Assembly (NCBI GenBank): GCA_002633025.1
Contig: NMRB01002341.1
Coordinates: 38,568 to 102,567, forward strand
DNA from: Notospermus geniculatus
Lineage: Eukaryota; Nemertea; Pilidiophora; Heteronemertea; Lineidae
Direction of reading: 5' to 3'
Length of the DNA stretch: 64,000 bases
Part shown: positions 30,401 through 41,285 of the stretch, piece by piece
Layout of the letters: each line of letters begins with the position of its first letter
How positions within the stretch are numbered: the stretch's first letter is position 1
Position numbers and translations under genes: made by a program
The notes under the pieces: model-generated
What the model was told of the DNA's origin: nothing
Database searches by the model: none
Seen by the model: only the letters and a program-made list of their open reading frames with translations

Positions 30401-32404
30401 GTGAAGTGTTCACACACGTGTGAAGTTACTGTATACTGATGTTACTGATGTAGAATTATCTACTGTTAGATGTACAATTAGGCCTAGATAACTCCTTCAC
30501 ATTCAAATTCTCAGTCATTAGCTTAGTATACGGAACAACAGACTACAATATTATTTATTCATGGATGATGAAACTGCAAACAAGTCGAGCGATTATTTTT
30601 TCAATAGTTGCATAAACCGTAATTAATAATTCATGATTATTGTTATTTGCGTATCATTGCTAATGTTTTTATGATTAAAAATTATTGGCCAGAATACCGA
30701 TAGCAAACGTTTGTTTCCAGCTCTGGAAAAAAAGTTAGACTCGCTCTTTTCCACTTAAAATAAATCCCACAAACTCTCCAATCATTCTGTACACATGTAC
30801 AGGGTGCTTCAACGTCATGGGCATCATTGTCCCCTACATTTGCGGCGTCATTATCATATGCAAATGAGGGGTCAAAGTTCAGCCTATGCCAGCACCAATC
30901 CCAATCCTCATAAGGCAACCTAAAAAAATGTTTTTCATACATTTTTCCAAACGGAGGGGCGGGGAGGATTTTTTACTTTTAATTTTTTATTTTCAAATTT
31001 GGCATCGATTTTATGACAAGACCTAGGCTTATAGTCACCATAGCCCAAACCTAAGTTATGACAAGACCACGTTGTTTTTGTTGTACCTGTGTGGTGCAAA
31101 ATGACACGATTCCAAAACACGCCAGACGACGATTAGTGATGTTGTTGAACGCTAGGTGGCGAACGTAAGTCTATGGGCGCTGCAGAGAGGCTTTACGAAA
31201 ACAAAAAGCAAAAAAATCGAGGGCGGGAGCTTTTTGGCAGGCGGGCGGGGATGAAAAACATAGGTAGGCCTAGTAGGCCTAAAGCAAGCTGAAGCATTCC
31301 TATACTCATTGCACAGTTGCTCCTGCACTCATGAACTTTCATGTACTTTTCAGAAATGTTACTGATCAATTATTAGTAGATACAGGCAAAATTACCGAAA
31401 AACATCATTTCATTGTCAAGCTTGGCGCGGCCCACGCTGTGAACTTAACACGACAACGAACCGAAATACCAATCAGTCAAAACAAATTTCACATGATCCG
31501 ACATCAACTTTCTTCCAGAACAAACTGCATAAAAATATAACTAATGATTTGGTTAACGATCTGTGTAAGCCTACCTGTTGCTATTTCCGGACATGAATAC
31601 GCGGTTTCGATTACCGGATGGGAGTCAACGATGTCATCGAACTCATTAAAAACTAATGATCATTTGTTTTAAAGATCACTGAGGATTTAATTGAAATGCC
31701 ACTTGATTGACTGGTTCACTTAATTGGCTGCGCTAATTGATTGCCTGGTTCAACTTGATTGACAGCTTGAGCCTAGTGTGCACTCTCAACCATTCAGGTG
31801 TATAAAATAGATGTTTGATTCAGACGTTAAATCATCTCCTCCCAGCTTTATGCAGACAGTGTCTTCCAGTGAATTTTTTGCCCACCCCCGGATATGAATT
31901 GAGGAAAAAATGAAGAAATATTCTTCAGATGGTTCACAGGAACAACATTTCTTCAAATATTTAAAGAAAATTCCCCATCCACTAAGTACCAATGATGATG
32001 AAGGTGCAAGTTTAGTAGAAGTATGCAGCTGCGATTTTTGGGGCCACCCTGTATTGCAGAATTACTAGTATAGGCTATTTCAATCGTTACCGTTATAGAT
32101 GTCCATCAATCTGAAGAGGTCGCCACCATCGTTTTTCAGATAAGACCTCTGAAAAGGGCAGGAACCCAGCACAAGATTCTTGTGCTCATCGATTTTACAA
32201 ATTATTTGATAAAATAATCATACCAAAAATTAGAATTTGTTCCAGTATTTGCAAAAAATACTACTATTTTAACATTCCGTCGGGTATTCAATGTTTTATT
32301 AAGGAACAAAGTACAAACTCTTTCGAATCCCTACGCACTTGCTCATGCAACGGTCCGAAATTCATCCGCCTTGAACATTGCATTTGCGCTGTGCAAAAGT
32401 AGTA
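30401..32404. other. Long unassigned stretch
   Basis: No repeat family shared with the rest of the window was recognised, except a ~24-bp imperfect tandem of TTGATTG-(A/C)CTGGTTCA at 31700-31775. Short frames lack splice context. This and neighbouring single-copy-looking DNA is where undetected exons would most likely hide. Confidence 0.35.
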
Positions 32405-32573
32405 CAGGTGTGAAGGAAAGAATGTCCTAGGAAAAACTGTCCGGGGAACAAAATGTCCTATTGTTACATTCTAATCTCTGACAATTGGTTTCTATACGCA
32501 TGCCGCTTATTCCGTCATTCAACAACAGAAGTGGACACTTTTTACAGGGTGACACTTTTTACTGCTGCACCGG
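32405..32573 (+). mobile_element. CAGGTGTGA element, half A only
   Basis: CAGGTGTGAAGGAAAGAATG to TACTGCTGCACCGG. Matches 39533-39682 and 53660-53829 (both inverted) and the first half of 46627-46956. Confidence 0.75.
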
Positions 32574-33130
32574 TCTAGCCATTTCCAGAGTTATGTGGGA
32601 TTGAACTCTGGGTACGAGATTGGATGTATCAGTTCCCTGTTTCATCGACATCTGGAGCCGACAAGCCTTTATCGATGACTACATCGTACACTCACAATAA
32701 GACCGGATTTCACGGGTTCATTACGACCCCAGCAAATGTAATAATAAACGTAATACATATATTTAATGCTATGTTTTGAATCCCGGAGGATGGACCATCT
32801 CGGCTGACACCGAAAGGGTGGAGAAATATCTATGTCCAATAAATGCCACAGACAGAGGATTATCTGAAAAAGGATTAACTTGTATGGTCTCAATCTCGAT
32901 CCCTTGTTTTCGATGACCATGGTGTCTTGTTACCCGTGTCAACAGCCTAGTTTAGCGGCAGATCAAAGCAAGTGATAATGCACCTGCAGTACCTTTTTTA
33001 CCTACTTGAGGACAACAAGTTCATGACAAGCACGTTGTGGACATGGAATGAACGAAGTGGTTAATCTCAGTTTGTGTTGAGTGCTTATATGGCCTGGTGA
33101 TACATAAAAAGTCTGAAAGCGACAAATTGT
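32574..33130. other. Unassigned DNA
   Basis: No exon or repeat recognised. Confidence 0.35.
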
Positions 33131-33349
33131 AAAGCCTAGCGTACATCACACTTGCGAGTGGAGACAACCAGTCGCCACTGAGGTACTGGCGACTGGGTAC
33201 ACTCGGCCCCAGTGTGTATCCGACGTCCCGGTCTCCTACACACTGGCACATTTGGGGCTCAAAAGCCGGTAACACCACTAGATGGCACCCCACTGGGCTC
33301 TAGCCAATCACCACGCTTTCTCACGCATAATTCCCGCGGGAAATGACTT

Positions 33350-33570
33350 CCAGGAAAAACCCAACCTCGTCCCCAGGGGTATAGTTCGCTCAGACAACCT
33401 TGGACCACTCGCCATATTGTCAGAAAGCGAACGAGGTTGGGAAAACCCAAGGACCCGTGCTGCCACCACGCGGTCTTCACGACTGTTAATCTCTAAAAGA
33501 GCCAGACGCGGAGTGTGATTTACCGAAGGGGTGAGCCCGTAGCGTCTGGCCAAGCGAGACTAGCGACTGG
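33350..33570. repeat. Inverted-repeat element shared with 37905-38035
   Basis: AACCTCGTCCCCAGGGG and GCGAACGAGGTTGGG pair locally; the right part (GAGCCAGACGCGGAGTGTGA, AGCGTCTGGCCAAGCGAGAC) recurs inverted at 37905-38035. Probably a MITE whose exact ends are unclear. Confidence 0.6.
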
Positions 33571-34895
33571 GAGGATCTAGCTGGAACTGGAGGCGACTCA
33601 TCAGTCACCAGAAAGGGTCGATGTACGCACCCTTGCGACTGGCTGGAACTGAGATTTTGCCTGTCGCCGTGAGTTGCACATGTTCAACTTTCTAGCGACT
33701 AGTTGTACCCAGTTTCGTTCAGTCGCTGCCATGTACGCGGCTTGCGACTGATCAGTGCAAGTTTTCTGAACAAAACCTAGTCTCGTCGAGTCTCAACGCC
33801 CCGGATGTTACCTGAGTTGATGCCAGTCGCAAGGCCTGGCACTTTGCCCATCTTGAAGTTAGGGTGAATCACACTTTAGTAGAGATTACGTCACTATACA
33901 TCGATGTACACGTGCCATACAGAACAGTGATCCACTGTCAACTTGGTCGAGAAGTTTCAAACAACTATTTTCGTTGGAAAATTGGTCACAATTAACAGTT
34001 GGAAAACAACAACAATTCAACCGGTTGCAAAATCCCGGAGGCGGAAAAGCTGTAAATTTTCCTTGAGATAAGAGACAAGAAATTGACGACAATTCCTCTA
34101 AACCTAAAACTTGTACCAGATAATGTTGTTTTATCATCCGCTGAGAGACCATAAGGCAAAATTTTCTTCCAATTTGCCCCGGGTCACGACAGATGGAAAA
34201 TTGAATTGGATGAGGAAATCTGAAATATTGCAAATTCTGCCTGAAGTTCACTTGGTTCAAGGCTAACGACATCTTGGGGCCGCAGGTTATGAACTGAGTT
34301 TATAAAGAGCCGTCCGAATGGCGCCTTGGAAGCATCTGCACCTATCACCTTTGAGGTCTCGGGTTCAATCCGGTTGGACTTGCCCTTCATCTGCCCTCAT
34401 CTCAGCGACTCTCTTTGACAGCGCGGTTTGTGTTGGTTCACTATAGAGTGACCATTATTATCACCCTTGATTTTCTGTCACGGTTTATGTTCGCGGATTT
34501 TCTCAGCCATGGTTCAACCTTTCGAGGTGAAATTTGGAGAGGTTGATTTTTGTATTATAAATGCGTGTCTGCGCGGTATTTGGTTAATATTTTCGCCTAT
34601 TTTTTTAGATATTAGAAATTTCAGAGCTTGAAGAAGAGGCTATTTTTTGGCTGTTCTGCTCTAACTCATGAAAGAGGAATAGAATTCCTTTGATACGTAA
34701 ATATGACAATATGCAATTGATAACAAAGGTTCCTTTCGTTGATCACGCCGAAGTATTTGTCATCATTTGGGAGAAAAGTTTGCATCTACGAGGCTACGGT
34801 AGCTGGTGTGGCAGAGGTGTTGCAATAGATGCCTGCTTGGATGGAGATTGGTCCCAGATTGGTATGGAGTAGGCCGGAAACGGTAACAGGTCAAC
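33571..34895. other. Unassigned DNA with GCGACT-rich segment
   Basis: 33571-33850 contains many short repeats of (T)GCGACTGG and AGTCGC (for example 33130-33190, 33560, 33640, 33735). A tRNA-like segment with B box CGGGTTCAATCCGG lies at 34300-34385. No confident exon. Confidence 0.3.
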
Positions 34896-34945
34896 TCGTA
34901 ACCAGGTCGACTCGTACCTGGGTCAACTCGTAACCGAGTCTCCTG
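34896..34945 (+). repeat. 16-17 bp tandem repeat
   Basis: About three units of GTAACCAGGTCGACTC / GTACCTGGGTCAACTC. Confidence 0.65.
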
Positions 34946-35598
34946 CCTGTCACAACCTGTAGTGAACCTTGTCGCCGAAAGGCTTGTTCTGCGTATTGTT
35001 GCCCACAAAACATAGATCTTCCATCGACGTTGTCCCCACTGAACAGCGACGTTTGAGATCCTGTGCCCTTCACCATGGGCAGCAGTACTGTCAGCAAGAA
35101 ACAATCGATCACTAACAGCCGCCACCGGGCTTCGTGGCACCAGAATCACACTGTCATTGTCTTTAGAACCGATCCATTATTAAACGGATTAAGTCGAATG
35201 AAGTTCTCAAGGAGATTCTGATTTTCGTAAGCGAGTCACGCTTTGCAAACCAACCTGTCGTAATTTGTCTCCCACGGATCGTGAATCGCAGAAGAAGATA
35301 TTTGATTGGTTAGTATCTGATATACGTTATCGGATCGGCCAATGAGGGACCTCGGGACTAATCAAAGTGAGATGGCGCTGCGAGCGGCGCTGGTACCAAA
35401 ATATCATTTTTCTTATGGTATTTCCGTTTAAAGCCACATTGCATTTTATACAGAGCAGAAAGTGCTTACGCCCTCCGACGTCAGACAGTGTAGTGTAAAA
35501 TGTACTTCCAGAGTATTTAAACGTTTTCGCCACATCGCTGGGCAAAATTTGCTTTGCTTAGCCATTCCGCTTGCAGTGTGCATGCGGCCTAAGCCTAA

Positions 35599-35723
35599 AG
35601 GCAGTGACAGACTGGCGCGTAAGCAACGGGTCTGAAAGCGTTCAACCAATCAGGCAGGCGGTAACTCGGACCGAAACACCTACCGAAGAATCTGACTGGC
35701 GTACGCTCCAGTCTGTCACCGGC
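35599..35723. mobile_element. TTAA-type MITE (first of a pair)
   Basis: The left end AGGCAGTGACAGACTGG and right end CCAGTCTGTCACCGGC pair. It shares the TTAA at 35724-35727 with the next element. Confidence 0.65.
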
Positions 35724-35727
35724 TTAA

Positions 35728-35908
35728 GGCCCGTTTCCACTATAGCGGATTCCGCCGCGTCTTGCGGCGAGCGGAGCGGTTTTCACAGGCATTGGGATAA
35801 TCAATAGGCCATTGTATTGTTAAACCATTGAAGGATTATCCAAAGCCCTGTGAAAACCGCCCCGTTCGCCGGAAACCGCCGCGGAAGCCGCTATAGTGGA
35901 AACGGGCC
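35728..35908. mobile_element. TTAA-type MITE (second of a pair)
   Basis: GGCCCGTTTCCACTATAGCG against GCTATAGTGGAAACGGGCC, with pairing continuing through the GCGG-rich arms. Left TTAA 35724-35727, right TTCA 35909-35912. A SINE head follows at once. Confidence 0.75.
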
Positions 35909-35912
35909 TTCA

Positions 35913-36000
35913 GTGTCATCACGTCCGCTTAGCAAGCGGCAGGTCCCTGGTACGAATCTATTTTGGGACGTGTGGGATTAACTACCCCTGCTGCATAGCT
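35913..36000 (+). mobile_element. SINE head only
   Basis: TCATCACGTCCGCTTAGCAA, then GGCAGGTCCCTGGTACGAAT: the A and B box region of the tRNA-Val-like SINE without its body. Confidence 0.65.
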
Positions 36001-36470
36001 GGCGGCTGGTACTGGGTTTGAATCAACCCTGGGCTATAATAATCATCCCTGGTCATTCATGTCCATTGCTTGGGACAGCAAAGTAAGTTTGTGACGGCTT
36101 AGGTCATAGCATGCTTAGAAACATCAATGCTCTTGTTTCCTGGGTGGGGTCTAATACCATAAAAGCTATTTTTCCAAAATTGTCCAACCTCAACAACTTG
36201 TCACTACAAAGATTTTGAAAGCTTTTTCCATGGAGGGGGTAGAACCTGCAGCTACAATTAACAATGTGTTGGCAACTCGGGTGCCACATTACCATGAAAA
36301 ATATCGCATTAGTGCAATATTACGAGGCCCCCTGAAGAACCGCCGATGGGGTCATATGCATTAGCGACAGCAGTGAATTCACTAAGTCACCATCCTTTTA
36401 CTTCTGCCTTTTGTTTGGAAGCCTTGAGGCCAGAGAGTATGAATTCGGAGATGTCTGGGTCAGCAAATGA
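36001..36470. other. Unassigned DNA
   Basis: No exon or known repeat was seen. Confidence 0.3.
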
Positions 36471-36479
36471 TTTACAGTA

Positions 36480-36872
36480 GTGAAGTTTCGGAAATCTGAC
36501 AGAACACGGAGTACGAAATACGAAATTGGACTTCACTTCCATCAGGTAATGTAGTATTTCAGGAGATAATTGGTTCCACAGATATCGCCTGCTGCAAGAG
36601 CGTCTTTTAGCGCATGGCCTTAGACCGATAGAGTCACAATGTATATTAAACTTTGAAATTTATCTTTCGTTTCCACTTCGTGGATACAAAGTGGAAATTT
36701 AAAAATTCAAGATGCACCAAAACTCTCTCTGTATTGACAAGATGTTCTAAATGACGCACTGGCAGCAGGGATACTTGTGGTAACCCCCGTCCCTCATTAG
36801 ATCATGAAAATGAAGTCGAATTTCGTATTTCGTTTTTCGTACTTCGTGTTTCGTTAGGTTGCGAAACCTCAT
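36480..36872. mobile_element. GTGAGGTTTCGC MITE, intact copy
   Basis: TA on both sides (36478-36479, 36873-36874). Arms GTGAAGTTTCGGAAATCTGA and TTAGGTTGCGAAACCTCAT; 393 bp, without the nested insertion seen at 10856. Confidence 0.8.
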
Positions 36873-36879
36873 TATTACG

Positions 36880-37790
36880 TGAGCATTGGAGATTTCATTA
36901 GAAAGTTTTCATATAACTGGTATAACAGGATAAAGTCCAGGAATGCAAGTCCGCCGTACAATAGCGTATAATTTATTCACAAAATATTTACAACACCGTA
37001 CACTTTGAGATGGATGGGAAACCCCGCAGTAACTGATGACGTAGCACGCGGAAAAGGAATTCCCTCGTAGTCAAGTGGGAGTGGGAGTCACTTTTTGAGA
37101 GTCGGAGTGGGAGTTACTTTTGCCAGCCCGACACCCCCATATACTTTCTTATCTAACGCATAAATACTTTGAAAATTCAAAGTAGAATGTATTCCCACCC
37201 ACCTCAGAAACATGCCGCGAGCCACATGTTCTAAAAAACTCGTGGTTCTTTAACAGAGGAGCCGAGGCCTGCTGGTCATTCCGAATTAACCTAATAGGTG
37301 ATGTATTAATGCCTTCCATAAGAATGACGAAGGAGCGGTCAATTCCATTAGCTACACGCTGAGGTTACCGGGAGATCACTCCCGTGTGGTACGCCATTGA
37401 TCTCAAACATTGTCAAACCGGTAATGCCCGATACAAGTTAGGGGCCGTCTCAAAATTACACTGATGCCAAAAAGACGAAGTGACTTCATCTCTTCCCTGA
37501 CCCCCTCCCCCTGAAAAGATGAAGTGGGCACTTGACATTGGCTTCATCCATGTAGGGACTTTGGTTCACTAAAATCAGCGTAACTCCCAAACGGGATGTC
37601 CGATCGTTATGTAACAAAGACCCTATTGTTCCTGGGAAAATTTCCTATCATCTACTGGAAAATCCGGTATCCTGAAGACACGGGAAATGTGGTTGTGCAT
37701 TTTTTCTTGGACACCCTGTATATTGCCAGTGTAATTTCTTTTGAAGTAACGAATGAGGTCATGTCTATGAAATCTACACCACCTCCACCA
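36880..37790. other. Unassigned DNA
   Basis: A GTGGGAGTGGGAGTCAC / GTCGGAGTGGGAGTTAC direct repeat lies at 37076-37126. Otherwise nothing recognised. Confidence 0.3.
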
Positions 37791-37845
37791 GCTACCCCTT
37801 TAACACCTGGGATGGGGTCTTTTACTTGCCCTTGTAAAGAGAGTG
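37785..37845 (-). mobile_element. Chimeric SINE fragment
   Basis: CAGCTACCCCTTTAACACCTGGG-like sequence (as in the 58103 SINE) runs directly into GGGATGGGGTCTTTTACTTG (body of the tRNA-Val-like SINE, reversed). Confidence 0.5.
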
Positions 37846-37904
37846 CACACTTGGCGTGTGCAGATGAAGCTCCACTTCCTGGGAAGTATTAGAGTCCGGC
37901 TGCC

Positions 37905-38035
37905 ACAAACCTAGTCTCGCTTGCCAGACGCTACGGGCTCACCCCTTCGGTAAATCACACTCCGCGTCTGGCTCTTTTAGAGATTAACAGTCGTGAAGAT
38001 CGCGTGGTGGCAGCACGGGTCCTTCATTCCGTTTT
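37905..38035 (-). repeat. Inverted copy of the 33460-33570 repeat
   Basis: CTAGTCTCGCTTGCCAGACG, ACCCCTTCGGTAAATCACAC and TAACAGTCGTGAAGATCGCG are the complement of the 33 kb sequence. Confidence 0.75.
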
Positions 38036-38039
38036 TCTG

Positions 38040-38770
38040 CCCATTACTCCAGAGACGGCGGTCACCTCCCCTTACCTTTGATGTGGGGAGGTGCAATTAG
38101 CATGTTTACTCATAGATTAACTACAGATTGGGCTTCTGCCTAAGACTAAAATCTCGGTTGGTATTGGCCCGATTGATGCGCAAGTAACTCCATTCTTTCT
38201 AGAATGACTTTGGTACTGGATAAAAGTTTTTTAAATGTCGAAAACGACCCAGAAATAAGGAATTTGTGAAGTTGTTTTTCCGGCGAANACATGCAAACGT
38301 TTTCCGATTATCTTTTGATCCCGAAAATAAAAATCTTTGTCTCAAATACTTCAGAAAAAAATCTTCTCAATAATCTAGATTACCTCCATTCATGTTATCC
38401 AGAAATTCCAGGGCGTTATTTTCCCCTTTTGTCAAATTATTGGTTTGGCCTCTGGGGTGATTACTCAGCCGCTGTCAAAAACAATAATGTTTTGGCCCCC
38501 CGAGGCAATTTTAGCGTCGAGACATTAATTATTTTTCAGAAACAAAGCCCCGCCTGAAATAAAATGTTCCAAACAAAGAGTTCAACGTCTAATCACATTC
38601 AAAATTTTGGTAAAAAATTCTGACACAGTTTTGTATTGTTAGGATGAATATCAGAGGAAGTCTAAAGATCAAGGCCTATACATGTAAAGATTTTTTATAA
38701 AATAACTTAAGACTATAGGTGCAGCTTCAATTTAATTGAATAAGCTATAAGTAGGCCTATCCTATTCAAA
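38040..38770. other. Unassigned DNA
   Basis: One ambiguous base at 38288. An 88-codon open frame at 38291-38557 has no splice context. Confidence 0.3.
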
Positions 38771-38776
38771 GTTATT

Positions 38777-39420
38777 AAAGAGGCTTTTTCGCCTTAAGGA
38801 TGGAATAAGGACGTAACACTTTCTATCCACATGCAGGAGTTCCTTTTACATACATGTACTTCTTCTTCAAGCTTAAAGGGACTAGGAAAATTTTTTCAAG
38901 CTTCGGTTATTACAAAATGCTAGTCTTTCATGATAAATTCCCACCGTCAATTCACTTTTTCAATTAAGTGTTAATTACTGGCACGCAGACAAATCAGTCA
39001 TCACCACACCATGGAGAATTCACCACGTCACTGGGAACCTCTCGCTGTATGTTTTGTATAGAGCGAGCTTGTACTCTATTATGTTGATTAGGTTCCCAGT
39101 GACGTGGTGAATTCTCCATGGTGTGGTGATGACTGATTTGTCTGCGTGCCAGTAATTAACAGTTAATTGAAAAAGTGAATTGACGGTGGGAATTTATCAT
39201 GAAAGACTAGCATTTTGTAATAACCGAAACTTGAAAAAAATTTCCTAGTCCCTTTAAAGTTATACATGTACATGTATATCTAAAGGAATAGGCCCAAATT
39301 AATGGGATGCTGTTTATCAAACACTTTCTTTGATCAAAAGTGTTACATCTTTATAAAACATTTGGGATTTTTGAGGGACGTTACACTTTTAATGCGAGAC
39401 AACGTCTTTAGCTCTGTTAG
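38777..39420 (+). mobile_element. TAAAGAGGC element with nested palindrome
   Basis: The family start TTAAAGAGGCTTTTTCGCC, first part to CTTCTTCAAGC, then the 377-bp insertion, then AGTTATACATG...GGAATAGGCCCAAATTAATG...CTTTATAAAACATTTGGG. Confidence 0.7.
38877..39253. mobile_element. Near-perfect 377-bp palindromic TTAA element
   Basis: Arms of about 164 bp that differ at only about three positions, with a ~50-bp centre. Ends AGGGACTAGGAAA and TTTCCTAGTCCCT. TTAA is duplicated (38873-38876, 39254-39257), where other copies of the host have a single related TTA-rich site (CAAGCTTATTAAAAG). Confidence 0.9.
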
Positions 39421-39489
39421 TCAAAGGAGGGACTTAATTCAAAAGACCTATCCCGTAATACTGATTGTGCAAATCTCTTGACTGCTTTG

Positions 39490-39777
39490 GAGATCTCTCG
39501 AAAGACCTTAATGTCGTACTTTTGCCTAGAGTCCGGTGTAGCAGTAAAAAGTGTCCACTTCTATTGTTGAATGACGGAATAAGCGGCATGCGTATAGAAA
39601 CCAATTGTCAGAGATTAGAATGTAACAATAGGATCTTTTGTCCGGAAAGTTTTTCCTAGGACATTCTTTCCCTTCACACCTGGATCTCCTCAATGGGCCC
39701 GAAGTCTCTTGTTGGCTCATGTACGATGTCCACGTACTTGACTGCTTTGGGGTTCTGGTCAAACGTCTTGGCGCTTG
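39490..39777 (-). pseudogene. Broken copy of the 88-aa Cys-tail gene
   Basis: On the minus strand 39683-39777 encodes DQNPKAVKYVDIVHEPTRDF then GPIEE, aligned with residues 3-28 of the 40634-40900 protein. The frame is cut by a CAGGTGTGA half-A element (39533-39682) and resumes at 39490-39532 as PDSRQKYDIKVF, matching residues 30-41. The region equivalent to the ATG codon reads ACG, and the Cys-rich tail is missing. This is a local duplicate that lost its start, gained a transposon and lost its 3' half. Confidence 0.6.
39533..39682 (-). mobile_element. CAGGTGTGA half-A element inside the pseudogene
   Basis: CCGGTGTAGCAGTAAAAAGT to CCCTTCACACCTG, as at 53660-53829 but ~20 bp shorter. No duplication longer than two bases is visible, which is unusual for a TIR transposon. 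Confidence 0.75.
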
Positions 39778-39939
39778 ACCATTTGTGACCCGTCACCACA
39801 AAATAAGTCATAATAGTATTCTTGAAGCGTTACTGATTAAGGAACAAAAGCCAGCCCTCAACAAACAGCTACATGTACCTCAACAAGGTCTTTCTTATTT
39901 TTAGGAATTTTCCTATCATCACAGTCACAGTTATTATAC

Positions 39940-40145
39940 TTCTGGTAGCTCAACTTGAAAGTGCCAGCTTGAAGAAGACCCCGCTTGGGGTCGAAAATTT
40001 GCTAAAATTTCTTGAGGACGACTTCGGTTATTATATCACAGTCACCAATTGTGCAATTGCATTATGTCTAGTTTTCTTTGAATACTTGAATTATTTTTCT
40101 CACTTCACCTGAGGAGGGCTAGCATGATGCTGCCGAAAACGTTTG
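39940..40145 (+). repeat. Retroelement-end-like motifs
   Basis: GAAAGTGCCAGCTTGAAGAA, then ACCCCGCTTGGGGTCGAAAA, resembles the 15240-15500 motif; a second block CACCTGAGGAGGGCTAGCAT...GCTGCCGAAAACG follows at 40106. Similar CTGARGA-stem-GAAA blocks occur at ends of Penelope-like retroelements; membership here is inference. Confidence 0.4.
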
Positions 40146-40292
40146 TATGTTGTATAGTGTAATATATAGACATGAAAATCATATTCTGGATTTGCTCATT
40201 TTTATGGTTCTTGGAGGAAATCCTTCGTGTCCGGTGGGTTCGGCCGTGCCATAGAACTGGGGTACAGCCGAAACATTCATAAGTCATACAGT

Positions 40293-40560
40293 GTGCGTCA
40301 TTAAATTGCATGCGTCACCATCCAGCTCCAGACCAAGTTCAACGTTGCTTACTTCCGATTCGGACGCCAACGCCCGAAGCAATAGGTCTTGAAGAATACC
40401 CTCTATCCCTGTCATAAAATTAGCGGAACACAGAAACATCCGTAGGTCACGCAGTATGAACCACTGAGTTGTGTACGTCACCCATCCAACTGGCGGCAAC
40501 GCACAACGTTGTTCACCTTCAGCTCGGATGCCGACGCCCCAACCTCTACGCCATAAAGCA
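40293..40560 (-). repeat. Diverged ~170-bp tandem duplication
   Basis: The words CGTCACCATCCAGCTCCAGA / CGTCACCCATCCAACTGGCG, TCAACGTTGCTTACTTCCGA / ACAACGTTGTTCACCTTCAG and TTCGGACGCCAACGCCC / CTCGGATGCCGACGCCCC align. It lies downstream of the 88-aa gene and may be a 3' UTR or old exon pair; no frame spans both copies. Confidence 0.45.
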
Positions 40561-40633
40561 TAACCTCCATTGCCGGCGAGTTACATGTAGGCAGTGCCTA
40601 TCTTTGGTTGGGAGTATCACACTACGCCCCGTA

Positions 40634-40900
40634 TCAATCGTTACACGATTCACAGCATCCAATAACACAGACAGTGACAGCGCAGCAGCACACCGAAGAC
40701 CAGAACAAGCTGCACCCCTCCTTGGTGATTTCAAGACACTTTTCGCAGCCATCCTTGTCCTTAGTTTGGTCCTTCTCTATGACCTTAACGTCGTACTTTT
40801 GCTTAGAATCCGGGTTCTCTTCAATAGGCCCGAAGTCGCTTGCTGTTGGTTCATATGTGACGTCCTTGTACTTGTCCGCTTTTGGGTTCTGGTCAGACAT
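40634..40900 (-). CDS. Small acidic protein with Cys-rich hydrophobic tail (88 aa)
   Basis: An intact 88-codon frame starting ATG at 40898-40900 and ending TGA. The N-terminal ~60 residues are charged and hydrophilic (MSDQNPKADKYKD, then DFGPIEENPDSKQKYDVKV, KDQTKDKDG). The C-terminal ~30 hold nine cysteines around a hydrophobic run (EGCSLFWSSVCCCAVTVCVI then GCCESCND), like a Cys-rich transmembrane or palmitoylated tail. A consensus acceptor (TTTTGATTTCAG) ends at 40950 on the minus strand, giving a 5' UTR of ~49 nt in this exon; the upstream exon was not found, and a SINE occupies 41044-41285. Conservation of the frame in a diverged local copy (39490-39777) supports past selection for coding. 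Function unknown; CYSTM-like architecture is an analogy only. Confidence 0.5.
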   Translation of the reverse strand: MSDQNPKADKYKDVTYEPTASDFGPIEENPDSKQKYDVKVIEKDQTKDKDGCEKCLEITKEGCSLFWSSVCCCAVTVCVIGCCESCND

Positions 40901-41043
40901 CGTGTCGTTGATCAACAAAATATGGACTTCGTCTTGACGTATATTTCACCTGAAATCAAAATTAAACAGATTACAGCACTCCATAGGAGTCCTAGTTTTC
41001 ACCCCTGCCCGCACCATCTTCCAACCCCACCCGAGGAATCCTA

Positions 41044-41285
41044 ATAACCTAGTGGTTATCACGTCCGCTTAGCAAGCGGCAGGTCCCAGGTGCGAATCCA
41101 GCCTCGGCCATATGGGAATAATCATTCTTGACATCCGTCGCCCGGGACAGTTAACCTTGGTGCCTTGTACCTTTTTTCTTTGCAAGGGAAAGTAAAAGAC
41201 CCCATCCAAGTGAGGAACATGAGTAGCTTGAGATGGCCTCTTCCGCACTTACCAGGGCCGAAAATGCCCTGGCTTCGGCCCTGAT
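41044..41285 (+). mobile_element. Full-length tRNA-Val-like SINE
   Basis: The best complete copy. Head ACCTAGTGGTTATCACGTCC (A box), GCTTAGCAAGCGGCAGGTCC, B-box region AGGTGCGAATCCAGC; body with GACCCCATCCAAGTGAGGAA; 3' end TGGCTTCGGCCCTGATAAAC. Order and spacing match tRNA-Val, with AGC where the anticodon would be. Confidence 0.85.

Noticed and set aside
34915-35078. Minus-strand frame MVKGTGSQTSLF...LGYELTQ with a good start context and a CAG|GTACGA donor
   Set aside because: Attractive peptide, but its 3' end and donor lie in a 16-17 bp tandem repeat and no upstream or downstream exon was found. Kept only as a weak possibility.
40469-41044. 191-codon plus-strand frame
   Set aside because: It is the antisense of the 88-aa minus-strand gene and its flank; the minus-strand reading is supported by the duplicated copy and an acceptor site.
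41044-41110. Possible functional tRNA gene
   Set aside because: A and B boxes are present, but acceptor and T stems do not pair and a SINE body follows, so it is a SINE head. The same applies to the other tRNA-like segments.
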